From assembly GCF_010894435.1 (NCBI RefSeq), contig NZ_JAAIXZ010000015.1, positions 62,001 to 126,000 on the forward strand: DNA of 64,000 bases, read 5' to 3'. This document shows, piece by piece, positions 26,639-36,056 of this stretch. The position numbers and the translations under genes are program-made. This DNA comes from Pyxidicoccus trucidator. GTDB lineage: Bacteria > Myxococcota > Myxococcia > Myxococcales > Myxococcaceae. The notes beneath the pieces are model-generated. The model worked only from the letters and a program-made list of their open reading frames with translations, was not told where the DNA came from and ran no database searches. Position 1 is the first letter of the stretch; each line of letters begins with the position of its first letter.

Positions 26639-27553
26639 TCAGTCATCAGGCTGCTCGGCGGAGACGGCGAGGTCCCCGGCGAACGACGGCAGCGCGGGCC
26701 CCAGCTCCTCGGAGCGCACCAGCACCTCGGCGTCCACGCGCACGTCGGGAGCCTCCGCCAGCACGGGCTGGCGGCGGGGCGGGCCCTGGGTGACGAGCCT
26801 GCGGAAGTCCTCGAAGTCACGGCCCTGGACGCGGGCGAAGGCGTCGAAGGGGGGCACCGCGCCCACGCTCCCGAGCGCCCCGGCGAGCACGTCGCCCTGG
26901 CCGCGCAGGTCCACCAGCACGGCGCCGGGCACCCGGCCGCTGCGGAAGAGGACGCGCACGTCCTTGGGGACGTGCGCGAGGGGGACGAGCGCGGCCTCCG
27001 CGCCCCGGGCCTCCAGCATCTTCAGGGCGGACTCCACGTTCGGCACCGGCACCACCTTGAAATGACGCTGCGCGTCCAGGTCGCCGCCGAGCACCACGTG
27101 GGTGACGAACTTCGGGTCCGCGGGGCCGGCGCCCTTCACCAGCGCCAGGCGCTTGCCGGCCAGGTCCTTCACGACGCCCTTCTGGGTGGAGACAATGGCC
27201 CAGCGCTGCTGCGTCTCGCCGGAGCGGGAGGCCCAGGCCACCGGGGTGGCGCGGGAGCCGAGCTGCACGGCGGCCCAGGCGTCCACCACCGCGAAGTCCA
27301 CCAGCCCGTCGGACACGGCGCGGGAGAAGTCCTCGTAGCGGCCGAAGCTCTTGGCGGCGACGGGGCGCTCCAGGGACTCGCCCAGCTTCGCGGCCAGCGC
27401 CTCCGCGTACTGGAAGCGCTCCTGGCCCTCGCTGAGGGTGGTGGCGAGGAAGACGCCCAGGGTGGCCTTCTTCGGAGCCGCGCCCGCGGGGGCGGCGGCC
27501 AGGGTGCAGGCCAGCACGAGGCCGGCGAGGAGGAAGCGGTGTGCCTTCATCAT
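26639..27553 (-). CDS. PhnD-like periplasmic substrate-binding protein
   Basis: A 304-residue secreted protein. Its Sec signal peptide ends near ALAAAPAGAA, and the body matches phosphonate/phosphate-type (PhnD) binding proteins: a first strand KATLGVFLATTL, the DFAVVDAWAAVQLG region and the WAIVSTQKGVVKDLAGKRLALVK segment. No ABC permease or ATPase gene is close, so it probably acts as a ligand sensor rather than in transport. ATG 27553 overlaps the stop of the TPR gene (4 bases), so they are coupled. The downstream gap to the TonB receptor is 219 bases and probably carries a promoter. Confidence 0.8.
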   Translation of the reverse strand: MMKAHRFLLAGLVLACTLAAAPAGAAPKKATLGVFLATTLSEGQERFQYAEALAAKLGESLERPVAAKSFGRYEDFSRAVSDGLVDFAVVDAWAAVQLGSRATPVAWASRSGETQQRWAIVSTQKGVVKDLAGKRLALVKGAGPADPKFVTHVVLGGDLDAQRHFKVVPVPNVESALKMLEARGAEAALVPLAHVPKDVRVLFRSGRVPGAVLVDLRGQGDVLAGALGSVGAVPPFDAFARVQGRDFEDFRRLVTQGPPRRQPVLAEAPDVRVDAEVLVRSEELGPALPSFAGDLAVSAEQPDD

Positions 27554-30075
27554 GGAGTCTCCTCGGCGGTGGCCTCGGCCGGTGCGCCATTCGAAGCGGG
27601 CCCGGAGGGCTCGCCGAAGCCGTGCAGGCTCTGCAGGCGCTCCTTCCACTCGCGCACCTGCGCCATGCGCGGGCCGGTGCCGGAGGCGAGGTAGCGGCGC
27701 CAGGCGTCCACGGCCTCGGCGGGCTCGCGGCGGCGCTCCTGCGCGTCGATGCCGAGGTTGAGGGAGGCCACGGACACGGTGGGCTCCAGCTGCCGCCACG
27801 TGGTCAGCGCGTCCGACGTCTTCCCCTTGCGCCAGTCCACGCACGCCAGGTTGTGCCGCACCAGCGCGTCGTCCGGGGTCAGCGCGAGCGCGGCCTTGAG
27901 GGCCTTCTCCGCCACGCGCATGTTGCCGGAGGCATACGCCAGCCCGGCCTCGCGGCGGTGGAGCGCGCCCGTCATCGCGGACACCCACTTCGGCTGGCCG
28001 GGCATGGGCTTCTTCGCGGCGGCGGCGAGCTGCTTGCGCGCCGCTGCCACCTGCCCCTTCTTATAAAGGAGGAAGGCGTCCGTCAGGGCGCGGGTGTTGG
28101 GCCAGGCCCAGCGCTGCGCGGGGGTGAGGGCACGCTTGAGGGCGGCGCTGGCCTCGGCGTGCCTGCCTGCCTCCGCGCGCGCCAGCCCTCGGGTGAAGAG
28201 GGCCAGCTTCGCCAGGTCCGGGCGCTTGCTGACGCCCAGCCGGTCCACGGCCTCCAAATCCCGCTCCGCGGCCTCGGCGTCCCCGGCCTCCAGGCGCGCC
28301 AGGGCGCGGCGCACCAGGACGCGCGGCAGGTTGGCCTCGGCCACGCTCGCGGCGACCTTGGAGGGCCCCACGTCGGTGAGCCGCTGCACGGCGGCGTCCA
28401 CCTGCCCCAGCTCCACCTCGGCCAGCGCGGCGCCCACCGAGGTCTCCGCCTTGGCGTCCGGCTCCTCCGTCTGCGTGCCCGCCCGGGTGAAGGCCTCCAG
28501 CGCGGCCGTCGCGTCGCCCGTGGCCAGGCGCGCGTAGCCCAGCAGCAGCCCCTCGCGCCAGGTGGCGCCGGGCAGCGTCGCGCCCTGCTCCATCACCTTC
28601 CGGGCCTCGGGGAAGGTGCGCGTCTCCAGCAGCGCGGCGCCCAGCCGCCGGGCCATGGGCGCGGAGCGGTCCAAATCGTACGCGCGGCGCAAGTCCCGCA
28701 CCGAGTCCTCCAGGCGTCCCGTCCCGGCCCTGTCCCGGGCGCGGTGGGCCAGCGCGCGCGCCAGCCACTGCTTCGCCCCGGCGTGCTCCGGCTCCGCCTG
28801 CAGGGCGTTGGCGTAGTCCTCAATCGCCTGGTCCCACTGGCCGGTGGCGAAGTGGTCCGAGCCCAGCAGCATCCAGCCCAGCGCCTGCCGGGGGGCCATC
28901 TCCACCACGCGCCGGTGGACCTCCACCGCGCGCTGGAAGCGGCCCGCGCGCCGGTTGACGGAGCCGAGGTTGGCCCACAGCTCCAGGCTGTTGGCGCCCG
29001 CGCGCACCGCGGCCTCCAGGAACTGGATGGCCTCCTCGTGCCGCCCCTGCGCCTGGAGCGCCTTGCCCACGGCCATCTGCCCCACCAGCAGGCCCGGCTG
29101 CAGCTGCAGCACCCGGCGGTACTCCGCCTCCGCCGCGGCCGCGTTCTTCTGCGCCAGCCGCACGTCACCCAGCAGCAGGTGCGCGGCGGGCGTGCTGCCC
29201 AGCTTCACCAGCGCCTGCGCCTGGCCCTCCGCGCGAGGCACCTCGCCCGCGGACAGGTACAGCCGCGCCAGCTTCTCCTTCGGCTCGGCCACCTGCGGGA
29301 AGCGCGTGGTGACGCCCTCCAGCAGCGTGCGCGCCTCGCCCACCCGGCCCTCCAGCTCCAGCACGCTGGCCAGGCCCAGCTGCACGCCGGGCGACTCGGG
29401 CCGCCCCGCCTGCGCCTGCTGGAAGGACGCGCGCGCCGAGGCCACGTCCCGGCGCAGCACGTGCGCGCGGCCCAGCAGCTCGTGAATCTGGAAGTCGTTG
29501 GCCGCCAGCGGCGCGGGGCGCAGCGCCAGGTATTTCTGGAGCCGCGTCACCGCCGCGTCGCCCCGCTGCGCATAGAGGTAATAGCTGGCGAGGTAGTAGT
29601 GGACGATGAGGTGCTCGGCCGCGTCCGCGGCCGCCACCTGCTCCAGCAGCGGCACGGCCTCCGGGAAGCGGCGCAGCTTGTAGAGGGCCACGCCCAGCGG
29701 GTACGCCAGCGACAGCTCGCCGGGGCGCGCCGTCATGACGGGCTGCACCCGGTCCACCGTGCGCTGCCAGTCCTGGAGCCCGTTGGCGGCGGAGCCGATG
29801 CCGGCGGCGGCGGCGACGGAGCCCGGCTCCGCGACGAGCGCCTGCTCGAAGAGGCCCAGGGCCTTGCGGTACTTCTCCTCGGCCTCCTTCTTGTCACCGG
29901 AGGCACTGGCGGCGCTGGCGGCCACCTGGGCCGCCTCACCGTCCTTCACCAGCCGCTGCGACTCGGACATGGGGGGAGGACGGTACTGCGCGAGCGCGGG
30001 GGGGCCGGCCAGGGTGGCCAGCAACGCGAGCGCCGGAGCAAGGCGTCGCCGTGGGGTGTGGGGTGTGCGGCGCAT
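27550..30075 (-). CDS. Secreted TPR repeat protein
   Basis: An 841-residue protein. A signal peptide ends near PPALAQ. The rest is a long array of tetratricopeptide repeats (about 20, starting near residue 45), with repeated A-x-x-L-G/Y-x-x-x-A/G patterns such as LELWANLGSVNRRAGRFQRAVEVHRRV. It is probably periplasmic or cell-surface and mediates protein contacts. It lies 20 bases after the SpoIIE phosphatase gene and overlaps the PhnD-like gene, which places it in the same signalling operon as a possible scaffold for the sensors. Confidence 0.8.
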   Translation of the reverse strand: MRRTPHTPRRRLAPALALLATLAGPPALAQYRPPPMSESQRLVKDGEAAQVAASAASASGDKKEAEEKYRKALGLFEQALVAEPGSVAAAAGIGSAANGLQDWQRTVDRVQPVMTARPGELSLAYPLGVALYKLRRFPEAVPLLEQVAAADAAEHLIVHYYLASYYLYAQRGDAAVTRLQKYLALRPAPLAANDFQIHELLGRAHVLRRDVASARASFQQAQAGRPESPGVQLGLASVLELEGRVGEARTLLEGVTTRFPQVAEPKEKLARLYLSAGEVPRAEGQAQALVKLGSTPAAHLLLGDVRLAQKNAAAAEAEYRRVLQLQPGLLVGQMAVGKALQAQGRHEEAIQFLEAAVRAGANSLELWANLGSVNRRAGRFQRAVEVHRRVVEMAPRQALGWMLLGSDHFATGQWDQAIEDYANALQAEPEHAGAKQWLARALAHRARDRAGTGRLEDSVRDLRRAYDLDRSAPMARRLGAALLETRTFPEARKVMEQGATLPGATWREGLLLGYARLATGDATAALEAFTRAGTQTEEPDAKAETSVGAALAEVELGQVDAAVQRLTDVGPSKVAASVAEANLPRVLVRRALARLEAGDAEAAERDLEAVDRLGVSKRPDLAKLALFTRGLARAEAGRHAEASAALKRALTPAQRWAWPNTRALTDAFLLYKKGQVAAARKQLAAAAKKPMPGQPKWVSAMTGALHRREAGLAYASGNMRVAEKALKAALALTPDDALVRHNLACVDWRKGKTSDALTTWRQLEPTVSVASLNLGIDAQERRREPAEAVDAWRRYLASGTGPRMAQVREWKERLQSLHGFGEPSGPASNGAPAEATAEETP

Positions 30076-30095
30076 GCGGGTCGGTTCCTGGGGAA

Positions 30096-31880
30096 TCAGG
30101 CGACGGGGCTGAACTCGGCCACGACGACGGTGATGTCGTCTCTCTGCGGCTGGCCGGCGCTGAAGGCGCGTGCGTCCGCGAGCAGCGCGTCACGCAGCGC
30201 CTCCGCGGACAGGTGGGCGTTGGCCTGCACGGCGGCGGCGAGGCGCTGGGTGCCGTAGAGCTTGCCCGCGGCGTCGCGCGCCTCGGTGAGGCCGTCCGTG
30301 TACCAGACCACCACGTCACCGGGGCGCAGCTGCGCCTGGCGCGAGGTGAACTGCGAGGACACGTTGGCACCCAGCAGCGGCCCGCGCGCCGGCAGCGAGG
30401 CCACCTGCCCGCTGTTCCGGTTGAACACCAGGGGGCTGGGGTGCGCGCCTGCCGCGTAGTCGATGTGGCCGTTGGACACGTCGAGGATGGCCAGGGCGCT
30501 GGACATCTGGTGCTCGCCGCGCCCCACGTTGGCCAGCGTGACGTTGAGGGAGGTGATGAGCAGCTGCGCGCTCACCTGCGAGGGCTCGCGCAGCGTCATC
30601 GCGGACGCGAAGCCGCTGGTGGCGCTGGTGGCCACCAGCGCGGTGGACAGGCCATGGCCCGTCACGTCGCCGATGCCGATGACCACCCGCTGCGCGTCCA
30701 GCGAGGCGCGGAACCACCAGTCGCCGCCGCACGCATCCGCGGTGACGACGAGGCCGGCGATGCGCACCGGCCCCACCTGCACGGCGTCACGGCCGGGCAG
30801 CAGCGTCTCCTGCACGGTGCGGGCGAGCGACACCTCGCGCTCCAGCTGGGCCTTGGCGCGCACGTCGTCCAGCAGGACCTTGATGCGCTCCGCCATGTGG
30901 TTGAACACCACGCCCAGCGTCACCACCTCGCGGCCCGCGCCCCGGGCCGTGCCCGCGCGGGCGCCCAGGTCTCCGGCGGCCAGCTGCATCACCTTGCCCG
31001 TCAGCATGCCCAGGGGCCGGGTGATGCGCCGGCTCTGGAACGCGACGAGCGCGCCCGCGAGCACCACGAAGCCCAGCCCCAGGCCGAGCATGCGCATCGT
31101 GTTGGCGCGCACCGTGTCGCGCTTGTCCTCTTCCAGCGCCGCCAGCTGCTTCTGGAGCCCGCCCAGCGAGTAGCTGATGACGACCAGGCCCTTGCCGCTG
31201 CTGGAGCCGTAGTCGATGGGCTCCTGGATTTCGGAGATGGGCTGCCCCTGGTAGAAGGCGCTCACCAGCCGCCGCTCCGCGACGCGCGCCGGGCTGTTCC
31301 CGGCGGCCTCCTTCTCCGTGCCCTTCTCGCTGTCCGCCATCCGCACCCCGTCCGGGTCGAAAATCTGGACGCGGAGGATGTTGGGGTTGGTCTTGACGAT
31401 GGAGCCCGCCACCTCTTCGAGGAAGGCGTAGTTGTTGTCGCGCAGGTTGGTGGCGGAGGTGAGGGCAATGGTCTGCCCCACCGTCTGGCCCAGCTCGCGG
31501 GCCTGGTCCTGGATGCGGTCCTTGGAGCGGAGCGCCGTCTCCTCGAACTGGGACTGCGTCGAGGCGACCGACAGCGCCGCCAGCAGGCCGACGATGGCCA
31601 CCACCAGCACACCGGTGGTGAGCAGGAGGACCTGGTCCAACCGGAGGCCCTTGATGGCCGCCACGTTGGGCAGCTCACCGGCCTCCAGCGGGGCGATGAG
31701 GGTGCTGGTGGCCTCCGCCCGCCCCAGGCCCATGGGGCCCGTGAGTCGCGTGGCGGTGGACTCGCGATTCCCGGTGAGCTCCTGGGTACCCGTCCGCTCG
31801 GCGGGCGGCGGCGCGGAGTCCGGAGCGTCATCGTTCGGCGGTGGGGGGTTCAGACGCGTGTTCGTGCTGGACAAGGGCAC
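30096..31880 (-). CDS. Membrane SpoIIE/PP2C phosphatase with HAMP domain (RsbU-like)
   Basis: This protein is about 594 residues from GTG 31880. The start is uncertain: the open frame continues to 32006, but the extra part is Arg/Pro-rich and looks non-coding. After a disordered N-terminus come a transmembrane helix (VLLLTTGVLVVAIVGLLAA), an extracytoplasmic sensor domain with a single-Cache-like pattern, a second helix and a HAMP-type linker (SRRITRPLGMLTGKVMQLAAGDLGARAG). A SpoIIE phosphatase follows with the metal ligands of GGDWW, GIGDVTGHG, YTDGLTE and RDDITVVV. It would dephosphorylate a STAS antagonist when its outer domain binds a signal, so it is the upstream switch of the cluster. 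Confidence 0.85.
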   Translation of the reverse strand: MPLSSTNTRLNPPPPNDDAPDSAPPPAERTGTQELTGNRESTATRLTGPMGLGRAEATSTLIAPLEAGELPNVAAIKGLRLDQVLLLTTGVLVVAIVGLLAALSVASTQSQFEETALRSKDRIQDQARELGQTVGQTIALTSATNLRDNNYAFLEEVAGSIVKTNPNILRVQIFDPDGVRMADSEKGTEKEAAGNSPARVAERRLVSAFYQGQPISEIQEPIDYGSSSGKGLVVISYSLGGLQKQLAALEEDKRDTVRANTMRMLGLGLGFVVLAGALVAFQSRRITRPLGMLTGKVMQLAAGDLGARAGTARGAGREVVTLGVVFNHMAERIKVLLDDVRAKAQLEREVSLARTVQETLLPGRDAVQVGPVRIAGLVVTADACGGDWWFRASLDAQRVVIGIGDVTGHGLSTALVATSATSGFASAMTLREPSQVSAQLLITSLNVTLANVGRGEHQMSSALAILDVSNGHIDYAAGAHPSPLVFNRNSGQVASLPARGPLLGANVSSQFTSRQAQLRPGDVVVWYTDGLTEARDAAGKLYGTQRLAAAVQANAHLSAEALRDALLADARAFSAGQPQRDDITVVVAEFSPVA

Positions 31881-32114
31881 ACCCAGAGGGTCGCGTCGGG
31901 GCGCGACGAGGGAGCGGGGGAGTGGCGACTCTATCGCACTTCTCCTTATTCGCGAGGTCCCCGCCCTACCCGGCTGGCGTGTCCCCCGTGGCCGAGGTGA
32001 CTCCACGGGGAGGCCGGGGCCCGGCGCTCCCGCGCCACTTCACGCGGGGTACGGCGGGCGTCCCCTGCCCTTCACCGGGCGTCCTCGGGGGCCTCCGGTT
32101 AGCATTGAGGGCGC

Positions 32115-33230
32115 ATGCGGCCCCACTTCCACGTGGCGGGCATCCCGGTCCACGTCCACCTGTTCTTCTTCCTCATCGCGCTCGCCGCGGGCTGGGGCCT
32201 GGTCGACGCGCCCGCTCGGCTGGCGCTGTGGGTGGCCATCGTCTTCGGCTCCGTGCTGCTCCACGAGCTGGGCCATGCGCTGGCCTTCCGCCGCTACGGC
32301 TGCCCCGCGGCCATCGAGCTGCACGGCATGGGCGGCACCACCACGGGCCGGGACGCCGAGCGGCTCACGCATCGTCAGTCCGCGTGGGTGAGCTTCGCCG
32401 GACCGGGGATGGGGTTCCTGCTGGGAGCCCTCGTCTGGGGCCTGTCCCGCTTCACCCCGCTGGGCCAGCAGGGCGGGCTCGTGGGTGAGGCGGTGCGCCA
32501 GTTGCTGTGGGTCAACGTTGGCTGGGGCCTGTTCAACCTGCTGCCGCTGCAGCCGTTGGACGGTGGCCACCTGCTGGCCTCGGCGGTGCGTGCGCGGAGC
32601 GGCTACCGCTACGAGCGCGTGCTGCACGGCATCGGCATCGTCACGGCGCTCGGCGTGCTGGCCCTGGCCGTCCTGTGGAACCAGCCGTGGATGGGGCTGC
32701 TGGCGCTGCTCTTCGGGGTGATGAACTTCGAGCAGCTTCGCCAGCTTCCGAAGGAGGTCCGCGTCCCGCGCGCCGCCGCCCCACCCCGGCGCCGGGTGTC
32801 CCCACGGCGTGAGCCGGACACCGCCTCCGTCTCCGTGGAGCAACTGCTGGGGGAGCCACGGGACGCCCCTCGCGTCGCGGCGCGCCGCGCCCCCGCGTCC
32901 CTGCGAGAGCTGGAGGAGGACGAGCCCGAGGGGCCGCATGACCCCGCGCTGGTGGGAGCCATGCTGCTGGAGAGCGGACTGGCGGCGATGGCGGTGCGGC
33001 CACTCCAGTCCGCCTTCGCGGACTCGCCCTCACCGGACACCGGCCATGCGCTCGTCGTCGCGCTGCTGGAGACGGGACGCTTCACGGAGCTCGAAGCGCT
33101 GCTCGCCGGCCCGCGTGCCACGCACCTGTCCGACGACACCCTGACCCTCATCTCCGAGCGGGCGGGCGCCACGGGCCACGTCACGCTCGCGGCACGTGCC
33201 GGAGCGCTGCGTCACCGAGACAATTTCTAA
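32115..33230 (+). CDS. M50-family membrane metalloprotease (site-2-like)
   Basis: A 371-residue protein with several membrane helices in its first 220 residues. The zinc-binding HELGH (H50, E51, H54) sits at the end of a hydrophobic segment, and the second motif PLQPLDGGHLL supplies the conserved Asp, so it should be catalytic. The C-terminal half is soluble, Pro/Arg-rich, then helical. Family members cut membrane-bound regulators inside the bilayer. ATG 32115 has GAGGG upstream. It is divergent from the SpoIIE gene across a 234-base spacer, and a functional link is possible but unproven. Confidence 0.85.
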   Translation: MRPHFHVAGIPVHVHLFFFLIALAAGWGLVDAPARLALWVAIVFGSVLLHELGHALAFRRYGCPAAIELHGMGGTTTGRDAERLTHRQSAWVSFAGPGMGFLLGALVWGLSRFTPLGQQGGLVGEAVRQLLWVNVGWGLFNLLPLQPLDGGHLLASAVRARSGYRYERVLHGIGIVTALGVLALAVLWNQPWMGLLALLFGVMNFEQLRQLPKEVRVPRAAAPPRRRVSPRREPDTASVSVEQLLGEPRDAPRVAARRAPASLRELEEDEPEGPHDPALVGAMLLESGLAAMAVRPLQSAFADSPSPDTGHALVVALLETGRFTELEALLAGPRATHLSDDTLTLISERAGATGHVTLAARAGALRHRDNF

Positions 33231-33374
33231 GTCAAATGAGCCCGGCTGATTGCCGCGTCGCGTAAGGAGATGCCTTCCGCCTGACGGCTCGCCTGGAAGG
33301 CCATCAGCAGTCTTGAGCGGAGGGGGCACATCCGGGTTATAGGGGCGTCCCCTCCAGCCAGAGGAAGCTCGCGC

Positions 33375-34382
33375 GTGTCCCGTCCCCAGCTCATCAAAGA
33401 AGCGTCCGCGCCGCTCCAGCTCGACAAGGAGCTGCTGCTTCGCATTCACGACCTGATGGTCAAAACGCGCGCTCTCGAAGAGCGCCTCATCCAGATGTAC
33501 AAGCAGGGCCACGGCTACTTCTGGATTGGCGGCCCCGGCGAGGAGGCGTTCAACGTCCCCCTGGGCATGCTGATGAAGAAGGGGCAGGGCCCGGCGTACG
33601 ACTACCTGCATGCCCACTACCGCCAGTCCGGCACCATCCTCGCCCTCGGCGAGGAGCCCATTGGCGCGCTGCGGCAGATGAAGAACACGGCCACGGACCC
33701 CTACTCCGGCGGCCGCAACTTCGCGGGCCACTTCTCGCTGCGGAAGTACAACGTGGCGCCCGTCTCCTCGCCCATCGAGGTCCAGTACGCCGTCGCTCCG
33801 GGCACGGCCATGGCGCAGAAGCGCCACGGCGGTGACGGCATCACCATCGTCACCGGCGGTGACGCGGGCACGGCCGAGGGCGATTTCGCCTCGTGCCTGG
33901 TGTGGAGCAGCCGCCCCGCCAACCCGCTGCCCATCCTCATCATCGTCACCAACAACAAGTGGGGCATCTCCACGTCGGGAGACGGCCAGCACGGCGAGCA
34001 GCGCATCAGCGACCGCGCCAAGGCGTTCGGCATCACCGCGAAGACCATCAACGGGAATGACCCCGTCGAGGCCTACACGGAGCTGAAGAAGGCCATGGAG
34101 TACGTGCGCAAGGAGCGCAAGCCCTACTTCATCGAGGCCATGGTGTCGCGCCTGTACGGGCACTCCTCCGCCTCCGGCGCCAACTACGTGGGCGACGAGG
34201 TGGACTGCCTCAAGCAGTTCGAAGCACGGCTGGAGCAGGACGGCATCATCTCCCGTCAGCAGATGGACGACCTGCGCAACCGCTACACCGAGGACATGGC
34301 CGCCGCCGCCCGCCTGGTGCGCGACGAGCCCCAGCCTGACCCCGACTCCATCTGGAAGCACGTCTACGCGGAGGACAAGTAA
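33375..34382 (+). CDS. Branched-chain/pyruvate dehydrogenase E1 alpha subunit
   Basis: A 335-residue thiamine-diphosphate enzyme subunit, with GTG 33375 preceded by GAGGAAGC. Landmarks are the N-terminal helix ending LEERLIQMYKQG, GPGEEAFNVPLG, HAHYRQSG and a ThDP/Mg region GGDAGTAEGDF...TNNKWGIS near residue 161. In most E1 alpha proteins the metal-binding motif reads GDG; here it is GDA, so the usual Gly is replaced by Ala with a Gly following. The subunit decarboxylates a 2-oxo acid and passes the acyl group to E2. With the beta gene 3 bases downstream it matches the esg locus of M. xanthus, which makes branched-chain fatty acid precursors. The substrate is inferred. Confidence 0.85.
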   Translation: MSRPQLIKEASAPLQLDKELLLRIHDLMVKTRALEERLIQMYKQGHGYFWIGGPGEEAFNVPLGMLMKKGQGPAYDYLHAHYRQSGTILALGEEPIGALRQMKNTATDPYSGGRNFAGHFSLRKYNVAPVSSPIEVQYAVAPGTAMAQKRHGGDGITIVTGGDAGTAEGDFASCLVWSSRPANPLPILIIVTNNKWGISTSGDGQHGEQRISDRAKAFGITAKTINGNDPVEAYTELKKAMEYVRKERKPYFIEAMVSRLYGHSSASGANYVGDEVDCLKQFEARLEQDGIISRQQMDDLRNRYTEDMAAAARLVRDEPQPDPDSIWKHVYAEDK

Positions 34383-34385
34383 CCC

Positions 34386-35441
34386 ATGGCCAACATGGCA
34401 CAGGCCATCCGAATGGCCCTGCACTACGCCGAGGAGAACCTCGGTGTGACGGACATCTTCGGCGAGGACGTGGGCATGCCCCTGGGCGGCGTGTTCACCT
34501 GCACCCAGGGCCTGAAGACGACGTGGAACTCCCCTCTCGATGAGCGCGGCATCATCGGCGCCGCCATGGGCATCGCCATGGGCGGTGGCCGGCCCGTCGC
34601 GGAGATCCAGTTCTGCGACTACGTCTACAACACCATCGACCTGCTCAAGCTGGCGGGCAACACCTGCTGGTCCACCAACGGCGACTGGAACCTGCCCATG
34701 GTGGTGCGCACGCCGGTGGGCAGCGGCATCCGCGGGTCCATCTACCACTCGCACTCCTTCGACGCGACGATGACCCACATTCCCGGCTGGAAGGTGGTCA
34801 TGCCCTCCACGCCGCTGGACGCGTACGGGCTGCTCATCACCGCGTGCAAGGAGCAGAACCCGGTCATGTTCCTGGAGCCCAAGGCGCTGCTGCGCGTGAA
34901 GGGCGAGGAGCGCATCCCCGGCGAGCCGGACGATGACCGCGCGCTGTCGAAGATGATTGATGCCCCGCTGGGAGACCGCACCCAGTGGAAGCCGCAGTGG
35001 CCCGAGCTGGAGGCCTACGCGGTGCCCTTCGGCAAGGGCAAGCGGGTGCGCGAGGGCTCGCACCTCACCGTGGTCAGCTACGGCCGCACCCTGCCCCTGT
35101 GCGCGAAGGCCGCCGCCGAGCTCGCGAACGACGGCATCAGCGCCGAGGTCATCGACCTGCGCTCGCTGTGGCCGTATGACTGGGAGCTCATCAAGGAGTC
35201 CGTCCAGAAGACGGGCCGCGTCCTCTTCGTCAACGAGGACACCGAGGTGACGAACTTCGGCGAGCACCTGATGCGCCGCACCGTCGAGGAGCTGTTCTAC
35301 TCCCTGCTGGCGCCGCCCCGGCTGCTGGCCGGCAAGTTCCTCCCCGGCATCGGCCTGGCGGACGGCCTGGAGATGGCCTCGGTGCCCCAGCAGCACGACG
35401 TCACCGCCGCCATCCGCTCGCTCGCGGCCGAGCAGCCGTAA
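34386..35441 (+). CDS. Branched-chain/pyruvate dehydrogenase E1 beta subunit
   Basis: A 351-residue subunit that pairs with the preceding alpha subunit (3-base gap). It contains the transketolase-type pyrimidine-binding domain (ALHYAEENLGVTDIFGEDVG...RPVAEIQFCDY) and the C-terminal transketolase domain (HLTVVSYGRTLPLCAKAA...LFVNEDTEVTNFGEH). In the complex it provides half of the ThDP pocket. No E2 or E3 gene lies next to it in the window, as also seen where E1 genes stand apart in myxobacteria. Confidence 0.9.
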   Translation: MANMAQAIRMALHYAEENLGVTDIFGEDVGMPLGGVFTCTQGLKTTWNSPLDERGIIGAAMGIAMGGGRPVAEIQFCDYVYNTIDLLKLAGNTCWSTNGDWNLPMVVRTPVGSGIRGSIYHSHSFDATMTHIPGWKVVMPSTPLDAYGLLITACKEQNPVMFLEPKALLRVKGEERIPGEPDDDRALSKMIDAPLGDRTQWKPQWPELEAYAVPFGKGKRVREGSHLTVVSYGRTLPLCAKAAAELANDGISAEVIDLRSLWPYDWELIKESVQKTGRVLFVNEDTEVTNFGEHLMRRTVEELFYSLLAPPRLLAGKFLPGIGLADGLEMASVPQQHDVTAAIRSLAAEQP

Positions 35442-35478
35442 GCACCGCACCCACAGTCACCCCGCCCTGAAGGGCCCC

Positions 35479-35512
35479 GGGCCGCCGTTCCTCTTTGTAG
35501 GTTCGGCGGCCC
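35479..35512 (+). terminator. Inverted repeat after E1 beta gene, putative terminator
   Basis: GGGCCGCCG (35479-35487) pairs perfectly with CGGCGGCCC (35504-35512) across a 16-base loop, 38 bases after the E1 beta stop. A short TGTCGTTAG follows instead of a T-run, so termination is likely but not certain. It ends just ahead of the GNAT gene. Confidence 0.5.
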
Positions 35513-35534
35513 TGTCGTTAGAATCCAAACTGCC

Positions 35535-36032
35535 TTGTCCCAACCAATCGTCCGTACCGTCAGCCCGTCCGTTGGCGCCGATGCGCCCGCCTTCCGCATC
35601 CGTCGCGCCCGTCGGGGCGACGCCGAAGCCATGGCGTTGCTCCTGCGCGAGCTGGGCTATCCCCAGGGCACGGACCAGCAAACGGTCCACTGGGTCGTCA
35701 GCCATCCGGAGATTGAAATCTTCGTCGCCGGGGACCCGCAGGACCGGCCCGTGGGCATGATTTCCTTCTCCCACCGGCCGCAGCTGCGCCTGCGCGGGCG
35801 CGTGGCCACCGTGGACGAGCTGGTGGTGACGGAGACGTGGCGCCGGCGCGGCGTGGGCCGGGGGCTCATCAGGCAGATTCTGGAGCGCTGCAAGGTGCTG
35901 AGCGTCAAGCAGCTCCAGCTCGTCTCGCCCATGGCCAGCACGCCCGAGACGCGCAGCTTCTACGCCGCCTGTGGCTTCTCCGAGATTGACTCGGGCGTGT
36001 TCCGCCACCTGGAGACGGAGAGCCAGCGCTAG
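35535..36032 (+). CDS. GNAT family N-acetyltransferase
   Basis: A 165-residue acyltransferase with the acetyl-CoA pyrophosphate loop in RRRGVGRGLIRQIL (R-x-x-G-x-G) and the terminal FYAACGFSEIDSGVFRHL typical of the fold. The start is TTG at 35535; no ATG precedes the conserved region in frame. The substrate cannot be predicted. It converges on the PilZ gene with a 24-base gap. Confidence 0.8.
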   Translation: MSQPIVRTVSPSVGADAPAFRIRRARRGDAEAMALLLRELGYPQGTDQQTVHWVVSHPEIEIFVAGDPQDRPVGMISFSHRPQLRLRGRVATVDELVVTETWRRRGVGRGLIRQILERCKVLSVKQLQLVSPMASTPETRSFYAACGFSEIDSGVFRHLETESQR

Positions 36033-36056
36033 CGGCCGGCCCCGCCGTCTGGGGCG

